Of a stretch of DNA of 64,000 nt, positions 8,131 through 16,451 are shown piece after piece. Each line of letters begins with the position of its first letter. Within the stretch, counting starts at the first letter, position 1. The stretch is from Alphaproteobacteria bacterium GM7ARS4. Lineage in GTDB: Bacteria; Pseudomonadota; Alphaproteobacteria; GM7ARS4. Position numbers and translations under genes: made by a program. The stretch spans positions 177,910-241,909 of the forward strand of contig JACONL010000001.1 in assembly GCA_014332745.1 (NCBI GenBank), read 5' to 3'. The notes under the pieces are model-generated. The model was not told the DNA's origin and made no database searches. It saw only the letters and a list, made by a program, of their open reading frames with translations.

Positions 8131-9750
8131 CTAAGAAGAACGAGTCGGATAGTTAGGCGCCTCACGCACAACCGTCACATCATGGACATGGCCCTCTTGA
8201 AACCCAGCACGGCTCATGCGCCTAAAGACAGCCCTCTCTCGTAGGCGACTGAGGGTCGCTGCCCCCACATAGCCCATCGCCGTCTTGAGCCCACCCACCA
8301 TCTGATACACCACATCACGCAACGTCCCGCGTAAAGGCACTTGCCCCTCCACCCCCTCGGGAATCCACTTTTTCTCATAGGACTCCTGCCCGTAAGGCGC
8401 ATCCCCCTGAAAATAGCGCTCGCCGCCCCCTTCCTTCATCGCCGCCATCGACCCCATGCCCCTATAGACTTTGTAATGGCGTCCTTGATAAAGGAACGTC
8501 TCGCCCGGACTCTCCTTCGTCCCCGCAAAGAGAGAACCCACCATGACACTATCAGCCCCCGCCGCCAACGCTTTGGCAATATCGCCAGAATGGCGCACGC
8601 CTCCATCGGCAATCAAGGGAATCGCATGCTGTCGACAGAGAGGCGCCGTCTCTAAAATCGCCGTCAGCTGCGGCAAACCAACCCCCGCCATGATCCGCGT
8701 CGTACAGATAGAGCCCGGCCCTATCCCCAATTTGACGCCATCCACACCAACAGCAATGAGCGCACGTGCCGCTTGCGGCGTCACGACATTCCCTGCCACA
8801 ATATCCACATCCTTATAGCATTGACGCAATGAACGGGCAGCCTCCACAACATAATGGCTATGACCATGAGCCGAATCAATGACAAGAGCATCCACCGCCG
8901 CCGCCACCAACTGGCGCGCACGCTCCATATAGTCGCCACGAACACCTACCGCCGCCGCCACACAGAGACGACCCGTCGAATCCTTGCTGGCATAGGGAAA
9001 GGCAGCCGATTTCTCAATATCCTTCACCGTTATCAAACCAACACAGCGGTAATCGCTATCCACCACCAACAATTTCTCGATGCGATGCTTATGCAACAGA
9101 TGCATGGCTTGCTCGGAACTGATGTCCCTCTTCGCCGTCACAAGATTCGATGTCGTCATAACATCCTTCACCTGTGTCTTGGGATTATCCACAAAACGCA
9201 TATCACGATTGGTGAGAATACCCACAAGCGTGCCTTTGTCCCGTGAGACAACGGGAATGCCAGAAATGTTGTGCTGTCGCTGTAAGGAGAGCGCCTCCTC
9301 AAGAGATTGGTCTGGATGGATCGTCAATGGGTCAACGACAATGCCTGACTCGTATTTCTTGACGCGCCGAACTTCCTCGACGTGACGCTCAATACTGAGG
9401 TTTTTGTGAATGACGCCAATCCCGCCTTCCCGCGCCATCGCAATGGCCATGGCACTCTCCGTCACCGTGTCCATCGCCGCCGACACAAGAGGCACATGGA
9501 GAGGAATATGACGCGAAAAATGACTCGATGTATTCGTATCGCTGGGAAGAACATCAGACGCTTGCGGAAGCAACAACACATCATCAAACGCAAGAGCTTC
9601 CCCAGCCTCATGACGCTCATGCGACATGGGGGTGCTGTGCGCGCCGCGCGCTAAACCCTCCACAACATCCTCCACAGACGCCGAAAAACGCCCCTCTTTC
9701 AACGCCTTCATAACATTCTTTGCCTTCACATTCTTTGCCTTCGTTCCCAT
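8131..9750 (-). CDS. guaB: Inosine-5'-monophosphate dehydrogenase with N-terminal extension
   Basis: Oxidises IMP to XMP with NAD, the committed step to GMP. The TIM barrel shows FDDVLLLP (56-62) at its start, GIGPGSICTT with the catalytic Cys349, YRGMGSMAAM, and the flap region around VEGQVPLRGT. Two CBS domains are inserted at about residues 140-250. At 539 residues it is about 45-50 longer than usual, because the N-terminus adds a basic segment with a KAKNV duplication. GAGGTGA at 9758-9764, seven bases before ATG 9750, supports this long start, while the internal ATG at 9627 (M42), which would give a normal length, has no ribosome-binding site. hisF lies 69 bases upstream and ppiD follows after 24 bases. 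Confidence 0.96.
   Translation of the reverse strand: MGTKAKNVKAKNVMKALKEGRFSASVEDVVEGLARGAHSTPMSHERHEAGEALAFDDVLLLPQASDVLPSDTNTSSHFSRHIPLHVPLVSAAMDTVTESAMAIAMAREGGIGVIHKNLSIERHVEEVRRVKKYESGIVVDPLTIHPDQSLEEALSLQRQHNISGIPVVSRDKGTLVGILTNRDMRFVDNPKTQVKDVMTTSNLVTAKRDISSEQAMHLLHKHRIEKLLVVDSDYRCVGLITVKDIEKSAAFPYASKDSTGRLCVAAAVGVRGDYMERARQLVAAAVDALVIDSAHGHSHYVVEAARSLRQCYKDVDIVAGNVVTPQAARALIAVGVDGVKLGIGPGSICTTRIMAGVGLPQLTAILETAPLCRQHAIPLIADGGVRHSGDIAKALAAGADSVMVGSLFAGTKESPGETFLYQGRHYKVYRGMGSMAAMKEGGGERYFQGDAPYGQESYEKKWIPEGVEGQVPLRGTLRDVVYQMVGGLKTAMGYVGAATLSRLRERAVFRRMSRAGFQEGHVHDVTVVREAPNYPTRSS
9713..9742 (-). repeat. 15-bp in-frame tandem duplication at the 5' end of guaB
   Basis: Two exact consecutive copies of ACATTCTTTGCCTTC (+ strand) occupy 9713-9727 and 9728-9742. 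On the coding strand they duplicate five codons, giving KAKNV-KAKNV in the extra N-terminal segment of GuaB. The length is a multiple of three, so the frame is kept. Confidence 0.85.
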
Positions 9751-9757
9751 ACGCTTG

Positions 9758-9764
9758 TCACCTC
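9758..9764 (-). promoter_or_regulatory. Ribosome-binding site that decides the guaB start
   Basis: On the minus strand GAGGTGA lies seven bases before ATG 9750. It supports translation of the extended N-terminus, because the alternative ATG at 9627 has no comparable site. Confidence 0.7.
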
Positions 9765-9819
9765 ACACACACCCATGATGAACCCCCATGAGCCCATGAG
9801 TATACGACATATCGCCATG

Positions 9820-10596
9820 TTATGCCACCATCCGCATAGGGATACCTCTCTTTTCCATATACGCCTTGACAGCATGAATTGTCCACCTATCGAAATGAAA
9901 AATAGAAGCCGCAAGAGCCGCATGCACACCACCCAACGTAAAGGCATCGAGCACATGGCGCGGATGACCAGCACCGCCAGACGCAATGATGGGAACAGAC
10001 ACCGCCTCACTGATAGAGGATAAGAGAGGAATGTCGAATCCTTGTCCGCTCCCATCCCTATCGATAGATGTCAGAAGAATCTCGCCACAACCACGCCGCG
10101 CCGCCTCACAGGCCCACGCATGCGCATCCAAACCACAAGGACGCCTGCCCCCATGGGTATAGACATCCCACCCCTCCTCTGGCTTGTCGGGATGGCGACG
10201 CTTCGCATCGATGGCAACAACGATACATTGACTGCCAAAACAACGCGATGCCTCATCGATAAGAGAAGGAGTCGCCACCGCCGACGAATTCATGGCCACT
10301 TTATCCGCCCCGTCCCGCAATAACATACGGACATCCTCCACTTGGCGCACGCCACCCCCCACAGTCAGAGGCATGAAACAGGCTGATGCCACCTCACGCA
10401 CCTTATGGCGCGTGATCGCCCTCTCCTCATGCGTGGCGCTGATGTCAAGAAACACCAACTCGTCAGCACCCTCACGGTCATAACGCATGGCTTGGGCAAG
10501 AGGATCCCCCGCATCACGCAAATCCTTAAAGTGCGTGCCTTTGACAACCCTGCCCCCATGAACATCTAAACAAGGAACAATACGCTTCTTAAGCAT
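9820..10596 (-). CDS. hisF: Imidazole glycerol phosphate synthase, cyclase subunit
   Basis: With HisH it makes imidazole glycerol phosphate and AICAR from PRFAR; AICAR re-enters purine synthesis. The 258-residue barrel begins [10 protein letters not shown], where the Asp is the first catalytic residue, and contains VVAIDAK with the second. The phosphate-binding GGG and ASGGAG loops are present. The frame is open upstream to 10737, but that part overlaps hisA by 150 bases. The start at 10596 overlaps the hisA stop by 8 bases (ATGCTTAA) and gives the normal family length. No hisE or hisI follows; the next gene is guaB. Confidence 0.95.
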   Translation of the reverse strand: MLKKRIVPCLDVHGGRVVKGTHFKDLRDAGDPLAQAMRYDREGADELVFLDISATHEERAITRHKVREVASACFMPLTVGGGVRQVEDVRMLLRDGADKVAMNSSAVATPSLIDEASRCFGSQCIVVAIDAKRRHPDKPEEGWDVYTHGGRRPCGLDAHAWACEAARRGCGEILLTSIDRDGSGQGFDIPLLSSISEAVSVPIIASGGAGHPRHVLDAFTLGGVHAALAASIFHFDRWTIHAVKAYMEKRGIPMRMVA

Positions 10597-11371
10597 GGGG
10601 ATAGAGGCTGAGCACCTCCTCGATAGCGACATGATGGGCATAAAAGGCGCGCCCGCTAATGATACCACGCAATGTCTTGACCCCACTTGTCGCCAAACAA
10701 CGCATATCGTCAAGGGAACGAATACCGCCAGAGGCAATCAACGGAATATCCGTCAGACTGGCAAGATAAGAAAGACCCTCTATGTCAGGCCCCGCCAGCA
10801 CGCCATCTCGATGAATGTCGGTATAAATGATGGCGGCCACCTCGTAGTCCTTCAGCACATCCACCGCATGAGACAGAGAAACGGCGCTCTGCTCCTTCCA
10901 ACCACCATAGGCAAGACAGCGCCCACGACAATCCAACGACACATTGATGCGCCCCCGATAGCGCGCACAGAGAGACGCAAATTCCGAGACCACACGCCCA
11001 CCCCCATCACGACATTCTATCAGCACTGCTATGAATGTGCCAAAAACGACATGGGCAACACCCTTCTCAAGCCACCTCTCCGCATCCTCAACGCTACGTA
11101 TACCTCCCCCCAACTGGATATTGAGCCCAGGACATGCCGCTAAGACCGCCTCAACATGACGACTATTCACGCCTTGTCCCTTCACCGCACCATCTAAATC
11201 GACCATATGCAACCACCGCGCCCCCTTCTCCCAAAAAAAACGCGCCTGGGCAACAATGTCATGGTGATACACCGTCTCTTGGGAAAAATCCCCTTGACGC
11301 AAACGCACACAACGCCCCCCTCGCATATCAATGGCGGGATACACAATTATCGAGGGCATCGAGGACATCAT
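10589..11371 (-). CDS. hisA: Phosphoribosylformimino-5-aminoimidazole carboxamide ribotide isomerase
   Basis: Isomerises ProFAR to PRFAR in histidine synthesis; a half-barrel-duplicated TIM barrel of 260 residues. YPAIDMRGG near the N-terminus carries the catalytic Asp and VSLDCRGR in the second half carries the other. QLGGGIRS and ASGGIRS are the two phosphate-binding loops. It starts 3 bases after the hisH stop; ATG-ATG at 11371/11368 and a third ATG at M5 are all possible starts. It overlaps hisF by 8 bases. The order hisH-hisA-hisF is conserved and the three genes are surely co-translated. Confidence 0.95.
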   Translation of the reverse strand: MMSSMPSIIVYPAIDMRGGRCVRLRQGDFSQETVYHHDIVAQARFFWEKGARWLHMVDLDGAVKGQGVNSRHVEAVLAACPGLNIQLGGGIRSVEDAERWLEKGVAHVVFGTFIAVLIECRDGGGRVVSEFASLCARYRGRINVSLDCRGRCLAYGGWKEQSAVSLSHAVDVLKDYEVAAIIYTDIHRDGVLAGPDIEGLSYLASLTDIPLIASGGIRSLDDMRCLATSGVKTLRGIISGRAFYAHHVAIEEVLSLYPHA

Positions 11372-11374
11372 CCG

Positions 11375-12046
11375 TCATGGAGTCCAACGTATGAAATTAC
11401 GCAAGAACGTCAATCCCACATGCTGACTCTTCTCTGGATGAAATTGCGTGCCAATGATATTGTCATAGCCAACCCATGCGGGAAAGCGCGCGCCATAGAG
11501 ACAATCGGCAAAAATATCCTCATCCTTCATCTCATGGAGGTGGTAAGAGTGGACGAAATACACATCAGAACCATCACGTATATCCTTAAAAAGAGGGTGA
11601 TGCCTCTTGTCGTCGCGCACATGAAGGGCGTTCCACCCCATATGGGGAATTTTCATGGCGTGACGGACGTCCGATGGAAAGGAAAACGGACGTATCACAC
11701 CATCCAGCCACCCTAACCCTTGATGACACCCAAACTCAAAGCCTTGAGTCGCTAAGAGCTGCATGCCAACACATATGCCTAAGAACGCCTTGCCTTTTTC
11801 CCGCACATGCCTCTCCAACGCCTGCGCCCATGCGCCTTGGCGCCCCCCAAGACGAGACAAACAATCAGCAAAAGCGCCAACCCCCGGTAGGATAATATGG
11901 CTCGCATCCTCTAAGGCTGTGGGCTCTTTGGCAGATAGGACAGAGCCCTTGAACAGAGTCTCCTCACGTAAAACCCGCTCACATGCCTTGCATGCCGAAT
12001 GAATGTTGCCCGACCCGTAGTCGATAAGCGCTATCGTCCTGTTCAT
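11375..12046 (-). CDS. hisH: Imidazole glycerol phosphate synthase, glutamine amidotransferase subunit
   Basis: Class I glutamine amidotransferase that feeds ammonia to HisF. The 223-residue product begins with ALIDYGSGN, the usual start of HisH. The nucleophile is the Cys in GICVGMQLL, and the rest of the triad is in GTQFHPEKSQ near the C-terminus. It is slightly longer than the common 200-210 residues because of a longer loop around residues 30-45. It is ten bases downstream of the DUF2628 gene and three bases upstream of hisA in a tight operon. Confidence 0.95.
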   Translation of the reverse strand: MNRTIALIDYGSGNIHSACKACERVLREETLFKGSVLSAKEPTALEDASHIILPGVGAFADCLSRLGGRQGAWAQALERHVREKGKAFLGICVGMQLLATQGFEFGCHQGLGWLDGVIRPFSFPSDVRHAMKIPHMGWNALHVRDDKRHHPLFKDIRDGSDVYFVHSYHLHEMKDEDIFADCLYGARFPAWVGYDNIIGTQFHPEKSQHVGLTFLRNFIRWTP

Positions 12047-12056
12047 AGCGTTACAT

Positions 12057-12521
12057 CTAAGACAAGGGAACAGAAGAAGACGTCAGAGCATGATGGGACG
12101 AGCGCACACGCACAGAAACAGGACGATAGCCAGCCTCATACAAAAAGGAAGAACGCCACCCATGGGCATACAAACCCACCACAAGACCATAGCCCATCCA
12201 TAATAACGACCCCCACAATAAGACAGCCCTTGTCCCGCCATAGAGATAAAACCACACCAACAACGATTGCACGGAACTAGATAACGCCAACAAGGTGATA
12301 GCAACACTCCACATCCTATGCCATAGCGCCCAAAACCCCTTGAAGAAAAAGGCCGCAAAACTAAAACCACAGGGAATAACAACCACAGACTTACGGGCTT
12401 GCCCCCCATCACGGCTTATGTCACTGCTGATGTCATCATCTCTGTCATCATGCCCGCCGTCATGATGTGTGTTATCCGTACGTTCATAGAGAACATAGAG
12501 CGTCGAAAAGAGTGATGCCAT
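12057..12521 (-). CDS. DUF2628 family membrane protein
   Basis: A small integral membrane protein of unknown function. The 154-residue product has hydrophobic segments around residues 60-80, 80-100 and 103-122, an N-terminal soluble part (SLFSTLYVLYERTD) and a histidine/aspartate-rich linker. Proteins of this family sit between hisB and hisH in many alphaproteobacteria, so position supports the call. The frame is open upstream to 12659, but that would overlap hisB by 116 bases. ATG 12521 is preceded by a strong TAGGAGGG at 12531-12538 and is chosen. Whether it has any link to histidine synthesis is not known. Confidence 0.8.
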   Translation of the reverse strand: MASLFSTLYVLYERTDNTHHDGGHDDRDDDISSDISRDGGQARKSVVVIPCGFSFAAFFFKGFWALWHRMWSVAITLLALSSSVQSLLVWFYLYGGTRAVLLWGSLLWMGYGLVVGLYAHGWRSSFLYEAGYRPVSVRVRSSHHALTSSSVPLS

Positions 12522-12530
12522 GAACGAAAA

Positions 12531-12538
12531 CCCTCCTA
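12531..12538 (-). promoter_or_regulatory. Ribosome-binding site that decides the DUF2628 start
   Basis: TAGGAGGG on the minus strand lies about nine bases before ATG 12521 and just after the hisB stop. It is one of the strongest Shine-Dalgarno sequences in the window and rules against the longer frame. Confidence 0.75.
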
Positions 12539-12543
12539 CACGC

Positions 12544-13143
12544 CTATAATTGTCCCTTTGTCGAGGGAATGCGGTCCTTTTGTCGCCCATCGATGGCCAC
12601 AGCATGACGTAAGGCGCGCCCCAGTCCCTTAAAAATGGCTTCGGCAATGTGATGGTCATTCACCCCACAGAGCAAACGCACATGGAGCGTGATGTGACTA
12701 CGGTCGGCAAAGGCTTTACAGAACTCCCTGAGCGATGATGTGGCTAAGCCGCCTATCCGTTCATCAGCGAATCGAACATCCCACCCAAGCCACCCACGCC
12801 CAGAGCAATCCACCACCACCATCACCAACGCATCATCCATCGGTGAAAGCACAGAGCCATAGCGCATAATCCCTTTTTTCTCGCCTAAAGAGCGCGCCAA
12901 AGCATCCCCTAAGGCAAGCCCCACATCTTCCGCCATGTGATGACAATCCACATGGATGTCGCCTTGGGCTTTGATGGAGACATCCATCATGCCATGCCAC
13001 GCCCATTGCTCGAGCATATGGTCTAAAAAGCCGATACCCGTCTCAATATCATAGACACCCTCACCATCCAATGTGAGCGCGCCTTGAATATCTGTCTCTT
13101 TCGTCTTACGCTGAAAAGAGGCGGTGCGTCGTGTCATGGCCAT
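12544..13143 (-). CDS. hisB: Imidazoleglycerol-phosphate dehydratase
   Basis: Dehydrates imidazole glycerol phosphate to imidazole acetol phosphate, using two Mn ions. It is the monofunctional 199-residue form without a phosphatase domain. Metal-binding motifs are in place: FLDHML, HVDCHHMAEDVG and the repeat NDHHIAEAIFK, with IPSTKG at the C-terminus. The Cys in HVDCHH stands where Asp is common, outside the ligand set. It is the first gene of the minus-strand his run and is divergent from the PQQ-type ABC operon, with 136 bases between them. Confidence 0.96.
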   Translation of the reverse strand: MAMTRRTASFQRKTKETDIQGALTLDGEGVYDIETGIGFLDHMLEQWAWHGMMDVSIKAQGDIHVDCHHMAEDVGLALGDALARSLGEKKGIMRYGSVLSPMDDALVMVVVDCSGRGWLGWDVRFADERIGGLATSSLREFCKAFADRSHITLHVRLLCGVNDHHIAEAIFKGLGRALRHAVAIDGRQKDRIPSTKGQL

Positions 13144-13202
13144 GTCCCTCTAATCCCTTATCATTATTTGAAAAAATCTTACCATGTCCCCATATGCCTA
13201 TA

Positions 13203-13239
13203 TGCTATCATAGCACCTTGCCTATCCTACATGATAGGC
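13203..13239. promoter_or_regulatory. Two adjacent perfect palindromes in the hisB / ABC-operon divergent region
   Basis: TGCTA-TCA-TAGCA (13203-13215) and GCCTATC-CTACAT-GATAGGC (13220-13239) are perfect inverted repeats separated by four bases. They lie 41-77 bases before the binding-protein start and about 60-95 bases before hisB. They look like operator sites for a dimeric repressor or activator. This is inference; neither half-site belongs to a family I can name. Confidence 0.45.
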
Positions 13240-13279
13240 GTCATAATATCTATGGGAACGTAACGGACAGACGGAGAAG

Positions 13280-14653
13280 ATGGTGAGGATGTCTCTATTT
13301 TCCTTATGCTCTCATGAGGCTCATCATGAGAGGGGGCGCGCTTTCCCCGTCCCCGTCCTGTGTGTCCTATGCCTCGCCATAGGGTGTGTTGCCTTAGGAG
13401 TCATCTCTGTGTCCGACCATGCCTTTGCTCGCGCTTTGTCCGAAGAAGAGCTAGAACAGCGTCGCCAAGCAGATGAAAAAAGACGACTGGAGAGGGAAAA
13501 AAGACGCGAAGCCCAAGGCAGAACACCGCTCAAAGCCCCTGTGCATGCCGTCCATACCATCGGTATCCTCGTTAGAGAAAAGGATATTCCACCCGCCCTC
13601 TCTAATCTTGACCCCATCATTCAGAGGGAGGGCTTCTATGGCGCGCAAATCGCTATCGAAGACAACAATACGACTGGCGTCTTTATCGGCCATGACTATC
13701 GTCTGGAAGAGGTCTTTGTCCCCCTAGAAGACGATGTCGTGGCGTCATTTCGCCAACTGGCGCAAAAAACCGATTATATCTTGCTTGCCGTAGAGAAAGA
13801 GACTCTCCTCACCCTTGCTGACACAGAAGAAGCGCAAGGAAAAATCTTGTTTAATATCTCAGCAAGAGACGACACCTTACGCAACGACGCATGCCGACCC
13901 AATGTCCTGCATGTGATACCGAGCGACGCCATGCGCGCCGACGCCATCATCCAATTTCTTGTCTATAAAGGGTGGAAAGAGTGGCTTCTTATCAGGGGAA
14001 GCGAACAAGACGATGAAGCCTTTGCCAATGCCCTCAAAAGAGCCGCCTCGAAATTTGGCGGTGATATTGTCGAAGAAAAAATATGGGACTCGGAAGCCGA
14101 TATAAGGCGCACAGCAAAGGCAGAAATCCCCCTCTTCACAAAACACGCCCCACCCCATGACGTCATGCTCATGGCAGACGTCAGAGGGAGATTCGGTGAA
14201 TATGTTCTCTGGAATAGTTGGCGACCAACACTCATGGCAGGCAGTCAAGGGCTTGTCGCCACGTCATGGCATCGCACCCACGAACGATGGGGCGCAGCGC
14301 AAATGCAAAATCGTTTCCGCCGCACCGCCCGCCGTTGGATGGGCGAATGGGATTATGCCGCATGGGTTGCCGTGCGGTCGGTAGGAGAAACACTCACACG
14401 CATCAGCAAAAAAGACGCCATCCCCTCGCCCCAAGATGTCCTCGCCTATATGCAAAGCGAAGAATTCGCTATCGCCGCCTATAAAGGAATCAAAGTCACC
14501 TATCGCCCATGGAATGGACAATTGCGCCAGCCTATCTTGCTCGCATCGCCCCGCTCCATCGTCGCCGTCGCGCCCATGGCGGGATACTTGCATCCCCTCA
14601 CGCCATTGGATACGTTAGGAACAGACGAACCCCTCTCCACATGTCAACCCTAA
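13280..14653 (+). CDS. PQQ-type ABC system, branched-chain-amino-acid-like substrate-binding protein
   Basis: Exported periplasmic binding protein of type I fold (Peripla_BP_6-like). A signal peptide of about 50 residues (hydrophobic core VLCVLCLAIGCVALGVI) precedes a charged, probably coiled-coil stretch of Glu/Arg/Lys (about 53-78). The ligand-binding domain follows from about residue 90. C-terminal features such as TLMAGSQGLVATSWH, HERWGAAQMQNRF, DYAAWVAVRS and YRPWNGQLRQPI match, from memory, the family of binding proteins linked to PQQ-dependent alcohol catabolism (TIGR03863 type). ATG 13280 has GGAG only three bases upstream and ATG 13289 is an alternative start. It is the first gene of a six-gene operon that otherwise contains an export-type ABC pair. 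The ligand is unknown. Confidence 0.83.
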   Translation: MVRMSLFSLCSHEAHHERGRAFPVPVLCVLCLAIGCVALGVISVSDHAFARALSEEELEQRRQADEKRRLEREKRREAQGRTPLKAPVHAVHTIGILVREKDIPPALSNLDPIIQREGFYGAQIAIEDNNTTGVFIGHDYRLEEVFVPLEDDVVASFRQLAQKTDYILLAVEKETLLTLADTEEAQGKILFNISARDDTLRNDACRPNVLHVIPSDAMRADAIIQFLVYKGWKEWLLIRGSEQDDEAFANALKRAASKFGGDIVEEKIWDSEADIRRTAKAEIPLFTKHAPPHDVMLMADVRGRFGEYVLWNSWRPTLMAGSQGLVATSWHRTHERWGAAQMQNRFRRTARRWMGEWDYAAWVAVRSVGETLTRISKKDAIPSPQDVLAYMQSEEFAIAAYKGIKVTYRPWNGQLRQPILLASPRSIVAVAPMAGYLHPLTPLDTLGTDEPLSTCQP

Positions 14654-14668
14654 GACAAACCCCCGCCC

Positions 14669-15664
14669 ATGCAGATACCGACAAGAAACGCCCTTCTCTT
14701 CACCCTCGCCCTGATAACGTCCTATGGCATATCCCCCTATGGCATGTCCCACGTGGCAGAAGGCGCTATCGCCTATGTGACCAACGAAAAAGATAATACC
14801 GTCTCCATCGTCGACGTGGATAAAGGCGCATTGATACGCCACGTGGATGTGGGAAGACGCCCAAGAGGGATCATTCTCAGCGCCGACAAAAAACACATCT
14901 ATATATGCGCCAGTGATGACGACAGAGTCGAAATACGCGACGCCGAGACATTAAAACTCATCCGCTATCTCCCCTCAGGGCCCGACCCCGAACTCTTTAT
15001 CCTTCACCCCGATGGACGCACCCTGTTTATCGCCAATGAAGATGATAACATGGTCACCGTCGTCGATGTGCCAGAACAGATGGTCATCGAAGAAATCCCC
15101 GTCGGCGTCGAGCCAGAAGGCATGGGCATTAACCCCAAAGGCTCTATCCTCGTCAATACCTCTGAGACAACCAATATGGCGCACTTTATCGATACCCAAA
15201 ACCTCGACGTCATCCATAATACCCTCGTCGATGCGCGCCCTCGTGTCTCCATCTATAACAAAGAAGGAACAGAAGTCTGGGTCTCGTCAGAGGTTGGCGG
15301 CACCGTCTCTATCATCAACCCGCAAACATACGCCATCGACCATGTCATACGATTCGATATCCCCGGCGTCAATGATGAAGCCATACAACCCGTCGGCGTG
15401 CGCCTGACAGATGACGGGCGCTATGCCTTCGTCGCCTTAGGCCCTGCCAACCGCATCGCCGTCATCGACCAAAAAACAAAAGACGTCATCACCTATCTTC
15501 TCGTCGGCCAAAGGGTGTGGCAACTCGCCTTTACCCCCGACCAGAAAAAAATTGTCAGCACCAATGGCGTCAGCAATGACATCTCCATTATCGATGTGGA
15601 TGACCTCAAAGTCATCAAATCCGTCAGGGTGGGACGCTTCCCATGGGGAGTCGTCATCAAATAA
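14669..15664 (+). CDS. Exported YVTN-type seven-bladed beta-propeller protein (PQQ-ABC associated)
   Basis: Periplasmic beta-propeller of 331 residues. An N-terminal signal peptide (to about residue 30) is followed by YVTN-type blades. Repeats of the form AYVTNEKDNTVSIVDVDKG, IFIANEDDNMVTVVDV, EVWVSSEVGGTVSIINP, AFVALGPANRIAVIDQ and STNGVSNDISIIDVD recur about every 42 residues, enough for seven blades. Propellers of this type are part of the conserved cluster found with quinoprotein alcohol dehydrogenases; here none is nearby. It starts 15 bases after the binding-protein gene and ends one base before the ATPase gene. It has no CxxCH heme motif and no obvious catalytic residues, so a scaffold or partner-binding role is likely. 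Confidence 0.85.
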   Translation: MQIPTRNALLFTLALITSYGISPYGMSHVAEGAIAYVTNEKDNTVSIVDVDKGALIRHVDVGRRPRGIILSADKKHIYICASDDDRVEIRDAETLKLIRYLPSGPDPELFILHPDGRTLFIANEDDNMVTVVDVPEQMVIEEIPVGVEPEGMGINPKGSILVNTSETTNMAHFIDTQNLDVIHNTLVDARPRVSIYNKEGTEVWVSSEVGGTVSIINPQTYAIDHVIRFDIPGVNDEAIQPVGVRLTDDGRYAFVALGPANRIAVIDQKTKDVITYLLVGQRVWQLAFTPDQKKIVSTNGVSNDISIIDVDDLKVIKSVRVGRFPWGVVIK

Positions 15665-15665
15665 C

Positions 15666-16451
15666 ATGCCTGCTCATTCCCCTGCTCATGCCTTGTGCCT
15701 AGAGGATGTCTCCTATCGCTATCCCACATCCTCGTCCGCCTCTCGCCCCTATGCCTTGTCGAACCTGTCTTTCACATTGAAAACAGGACATTTTCACGTC
15801 CTTTTAGGACTCAATGGGGCTGGCAAGACGACACTTTTTTCCCTTATCACCCATCTCTATGCCGTGCAAACGGGACGTATCTCTGTGTTCGGCCATGACA
15901 TTGCAAAACATTATCGCCATGCCTTACGCTCCTTAGGAGTCGTCTTTCAACATATCACCCTCGACCTCGACCTGACGACTCAACAAAATTTGCTCTATCA
16001 CGCCTCTCTCCATGGCATGTCCAAAAAAGACGCCACCCAACGTAGCCTCGACTTGCTGGAACAAGCGAACCTCATAGAATACCGCAAGACAAAAACCCGA
16101 TTCCTCTCCGGCGGACAAAGGCGGCGCGTGGAAATCATTCGCGCCCTGCTCCATAAACCACAATTCCTCCTCCTCGATGAACCCACCGTTGGCCTCGATA
16201 TCAACAGCCGCGACCATATCCTCGCCCATGTGCGTTCCCTCTGCACAAAAGAACAGCTCTCTGTCCTGTGGGCAACCCACCTCATACAAGAAATTGACGA
16301 CCAGAGTCTTATCCTTATCCTTGATAAAGGTGTCCTCAAAGCCCATAGCTCGCCTCATGACATCATGAAGACAACCAAAACATCGTCCATCAAGGATGCC
16401 TTCCGCCATATCATAGACACCCCTCACACACACACCCCCAAACACACATGA
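15666..16451 (+). CDS. ABC transporter ATP-binding protein (PQQ-type ABC system)
   Basis: ATPase subunit of an ABC-2-type system, 261 residues. Walker A is GLNGAGKTT, the signature LSGGQRRRVEI, Walker B LLLDEPTVGLD, and WATHL supplies the switch histidine. The compact domain and VEIIRALLH are like export-type ATPases of the CcmA/NodI class. The longer open frame from 15552 overlaps the propeller gene by more than 100 bases. ATG 15666, one base after that gene's stop, is chosen. It overlaps the permease start by ATGA, so the two are translationally coupled. Confidence 0.9.
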   Translation: MPAHSPAHALCLEDVSYRYPTSSSASRPYALSNLSFTLKTGHFHVLLGLNGAGKTTLFSLITHLYAVQTGRISVFGHDIAKHYRHALRSLGVVFQHITLDLDLTTQQNLLYHASLHGMSKKDATQRSLDLLEQANLIEYRKTKTRFLSGGQRRRVEIIRALLHKPQFLLLDEPTVGLDINSRDHILAHVRSLCTKEQLSVLWATHLIQEIDDQSLILILDKGVLKAHSSPHDIMKTTKTSSIKDAFRHIIDTPHTHTPKHT

